Shown piece by piece: positions 63,919 through 64,000 of a stretch of DNA of 64,000 nt. The stretch covers positions 372,001 through 436,000 of the forward strand of contig NZ_JALPRS010000001.1 in the NCBI RefSeq assembly GCF_023630255.1, written 5' to 3'. This DNA is from Pontibacter deserti. Lineage in GTDB: Bacteria > Bacteroidota > Bacteroidia > Cytophagales > Hymenobacteraceae. The stretch's first letter is position 1. Every line of letters starts with the position of its first letter. The notes beneath the pieces were generated by a model. The model saw nothing but the letters and a program-made list of their open reading frames with translations. It was not told the DNA's origin and did no database searches. The position numbers and the translations under genes are program-made.

Positions 63919-64000
63919 AATATACTTTCCCTACCTACGCATATTCTACTTCCACAATTTTAAGTACATCCTGTGTTAGAATTGCTTTCCAATGTAATTA

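Noticed and set aside
63938..64000. Possible C-terminus of a further minus-strand gene (HWKAILTQDVLKIVEVEYA, then stop)
   Set aside because: Looks protein-like, but an in-frame TAA at the window edge precedes it, so no gene can be claimed from this window.

Overview
The window looks like a chromosome segment of a Bacteroidota bacterium, most likely a Cytophagales/Hymenobacteraceae member such as Pontibacter (genus is inference). The signs are a complete SusC/SusD/SusE starch locus, a secreted amylase with a type IX secretion (T9SS) sorting domain, many lipoproteins, almost no Shine-Dalgarno sequences, and a Bacteroidetes-type promoter (TTTG-N20-TAnnTTTG) before the integrase gene.

Left part (1-11.1 kb): ordinary scattered metabolic genes. 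These are a cupin sugar-isomerase-like protein, a quinone-oxidoreductase-like MDR enzyme, a TspO-like membrane protein, a gamma-glutamyltransferase, a DUF2236 oxygenase-like protein, a DoxX-like membrane protein, a serine beta-lactamase-fold hydrolase and an isoaspartyl peptidase. Strong hairpin terminators separate the convergent pairs.

Starch region (11.4-35.6 kb): a GH97 alpha-glucosidase, then about 1.1 kb of decayed DNA (palindrome cluster, truncated dehydrogenase, and the tail of a lost second GH97 gene), then a lyase/hydrolase pair, a sugar MFS transporter, a T9SS-exported GH13 amylase, susC-susD-susE, a lipoprotein GH13 amylase, an aldose 1-epimerase, a CBM20-esterase and a large debranching-type glycosidase. 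Together they bind starch at the surface, import and cut it, anomerise the sugar and take it through the inner membrane.

Mobile element (from about 35.9 kb): a tyrosine recombinase, an excisionase-like HTH protein, a winged-helix replication-like protein, a DnaC-like ATPase and a ribbon-helix-helix protein. Then come a small membrane protein, a SRAP (YedK/HMCES) protein, a DUF5715-like protein and a GH25 lysozyme. Between 40.9 and 42.5 kb the half-site GTAAC recurs in pairs exactly 10 bp apart, in intergenic and coding DNA alike. A related pair (11 bp) overlaps the integrase promoter. The right end of the element is not in the window.

Right part (44.4-63.9 kb): an AT-richer, tightly packed minus-strand operon of about 15 genes. 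From its 5' end it encodes a vWA lipoprotein, a small membrane protein, a tubulin/FtsZ-like protein, a giant protein with an actin/Hsp70-type ATPase domain, a coiled-coil membrane protein, a MotA/ExbB-like channel with a long coiled-coil tail, a MotB/OmpA-like partner, a trypsin-like protease lipoprotein, another lipoprotein, a DUF805 protein, a TerY-type vWA protein, a PP2C phosphatase and an atypical protein kinase with a PEGA domain, then two small envelope proteins. It reads as one envelope-spanning machine: an ion-driven motor, two cytoskeletal-type NTPases and a phospho-switch. It resembles parts of known systems (TerY-P triad, ZorAB motor, the FtsZ-like/vWA/OmpA membrane-remodelling neighbourhood), but the combination is one I cannot name. 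It is the best candidate for an undescribed system here.
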